Shown here piece after piece: positions 63,629 through 64,000 of a stretch of 64,000 nt of DNA (the first letter of the stretch is position 1; every line of letters begins with the position of its first letter). The stretch spans positions 13,114,732 to 13,178,731 of the forward strand of contig NC_079375.1 in NCBI RefSeq assembly GCF_021018895.1, read 5' to 3'. Made by a program: the position numbers and the translations under genes. Origin of the DNA: Seriola aureovittata. Taxonomy: Eukaryota; Chordata; Actinopteri; Carangiformes; Carangidae. The notes under the pieces were generated by a model, which was not told where the DNA came from, searched no databases, and was given only the letters and a program-made list of their open reading frames with translations.

Positions 63629-64000
63629 TTTTGGATGTTTTTCCGACATTATTTGCCTTACTATACTATGACGTTTTTTGACATTTTTATGCCTTACTAT
63701 ACGATGACGTTTTTTGACACTTTTTGCCTTACTATACTATGAGGTTTTTATGCCTTGCTATGCTATGGCGTTTTTTGATGTTTTTATGCCTTACTATTCT
63801 ATGACGTTTTTTGACGTTTTTATGCCTTCCTATACAATGACGTTTTTTTGACATTTTTTGCCTTACTATACTATGACGTTTTTCTGCCTTACAATACTAT
63901 GACATTTTTATGCCTTATTATACTATGACGTTTTTTGACACTTTTTGCCTTACTATACTATGCGGTTTTTATGCCTTACTATACTATGACGTTTTTTGAC
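63629..64000 (+). repeat. Tandem array, continuing beyond the window
   Basis: The same monomers as 62196-63430 (CTATACTATGACGTTTTTTG, CCTTACTATACTATG) run up to the last base, so the array's full length is unknown. The plus-strand open frame 63536-63742 is a translation of the SINE and array. Confidence 0.93.

Noticed and set aside
1..64000. Search for CRISPR arrays, operons, rRNA, canonical tRNA or known microRNA seeds
   Set aside because: No regular spacer-repeat structure, no bacterial gene organisation, and no mature microRNA or rRNA sequence I recognise. The tRNA-like boxes found belong to SINEs.

Overview
This window looks like non-coding chromosomal DNA from a teleost fish, probably percomorph-type. 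The evidence is base composition of roughly 60% A+T, abundant CA/TG/CT microsatellites, no compact gene order, and several interspersed repeats I recognise as characteristic of teleost genomes. Repeat family assignments come from memory of those families and were not checked against a database. I found no exon of a protein family I can name. The open frames over 60 codons are scattered over both strands, show no domain I recognise, and many run through simple repeats. The window is best read as intergenic or deep-intronic sequence.

Layout. 1-6.3 kb: a teleost interspersed repeat at 240-636, three microsatellites, and a well-preserved minus-strand tRNA-derived SINE (6057-6263) with a perfect 18-bp target-site duplication. 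6.3-35 kb: mostly anonymous sequence with long microsatellites ((CT)37 at 8.46 kb, (CA)22 at 17.36 kb, (TG)41 at 23.22 kb), G-quadruplex-prone tracts, a second teleost repeat near 29.8-30.06 kb, and a few splice-site-bounded candidate exons of low certainty. 35.4-38.05 kb: the best candidate transcription unit, with a small CpG-dense patch carrying two ETS-type motifs, a donor, a 117-nt exon with acceptor and donor, and a 194-nt exon carrying a 54-codon open frame. 39-57 kb: two degraded copies of a fold-back (long inverted repeat) non-autonomous element, a GACGT-rich repeat with an internal duplication, and a short duplicated segment.

The right end (about 60.37 kb to the edge) is the most structured part. 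It is a T-rich tandem array built on CTATACTATGACGTTTTT-type monomers. Its newer part is organised as a 61-bp higher-order unit (35 + 26 bp). Two copies of one tRNA-like SINE lie in the array with shared array sequence on both sides, so SINE and array were probably duplicated together. One copy is also interrupted by what appears to be a 529-bp solo LTR in minus orientation. The array runs off the window.

No set of genes working together can be described here. The content worth following up is the candidate spliced transcript and the nested repeat history of the tandem array.
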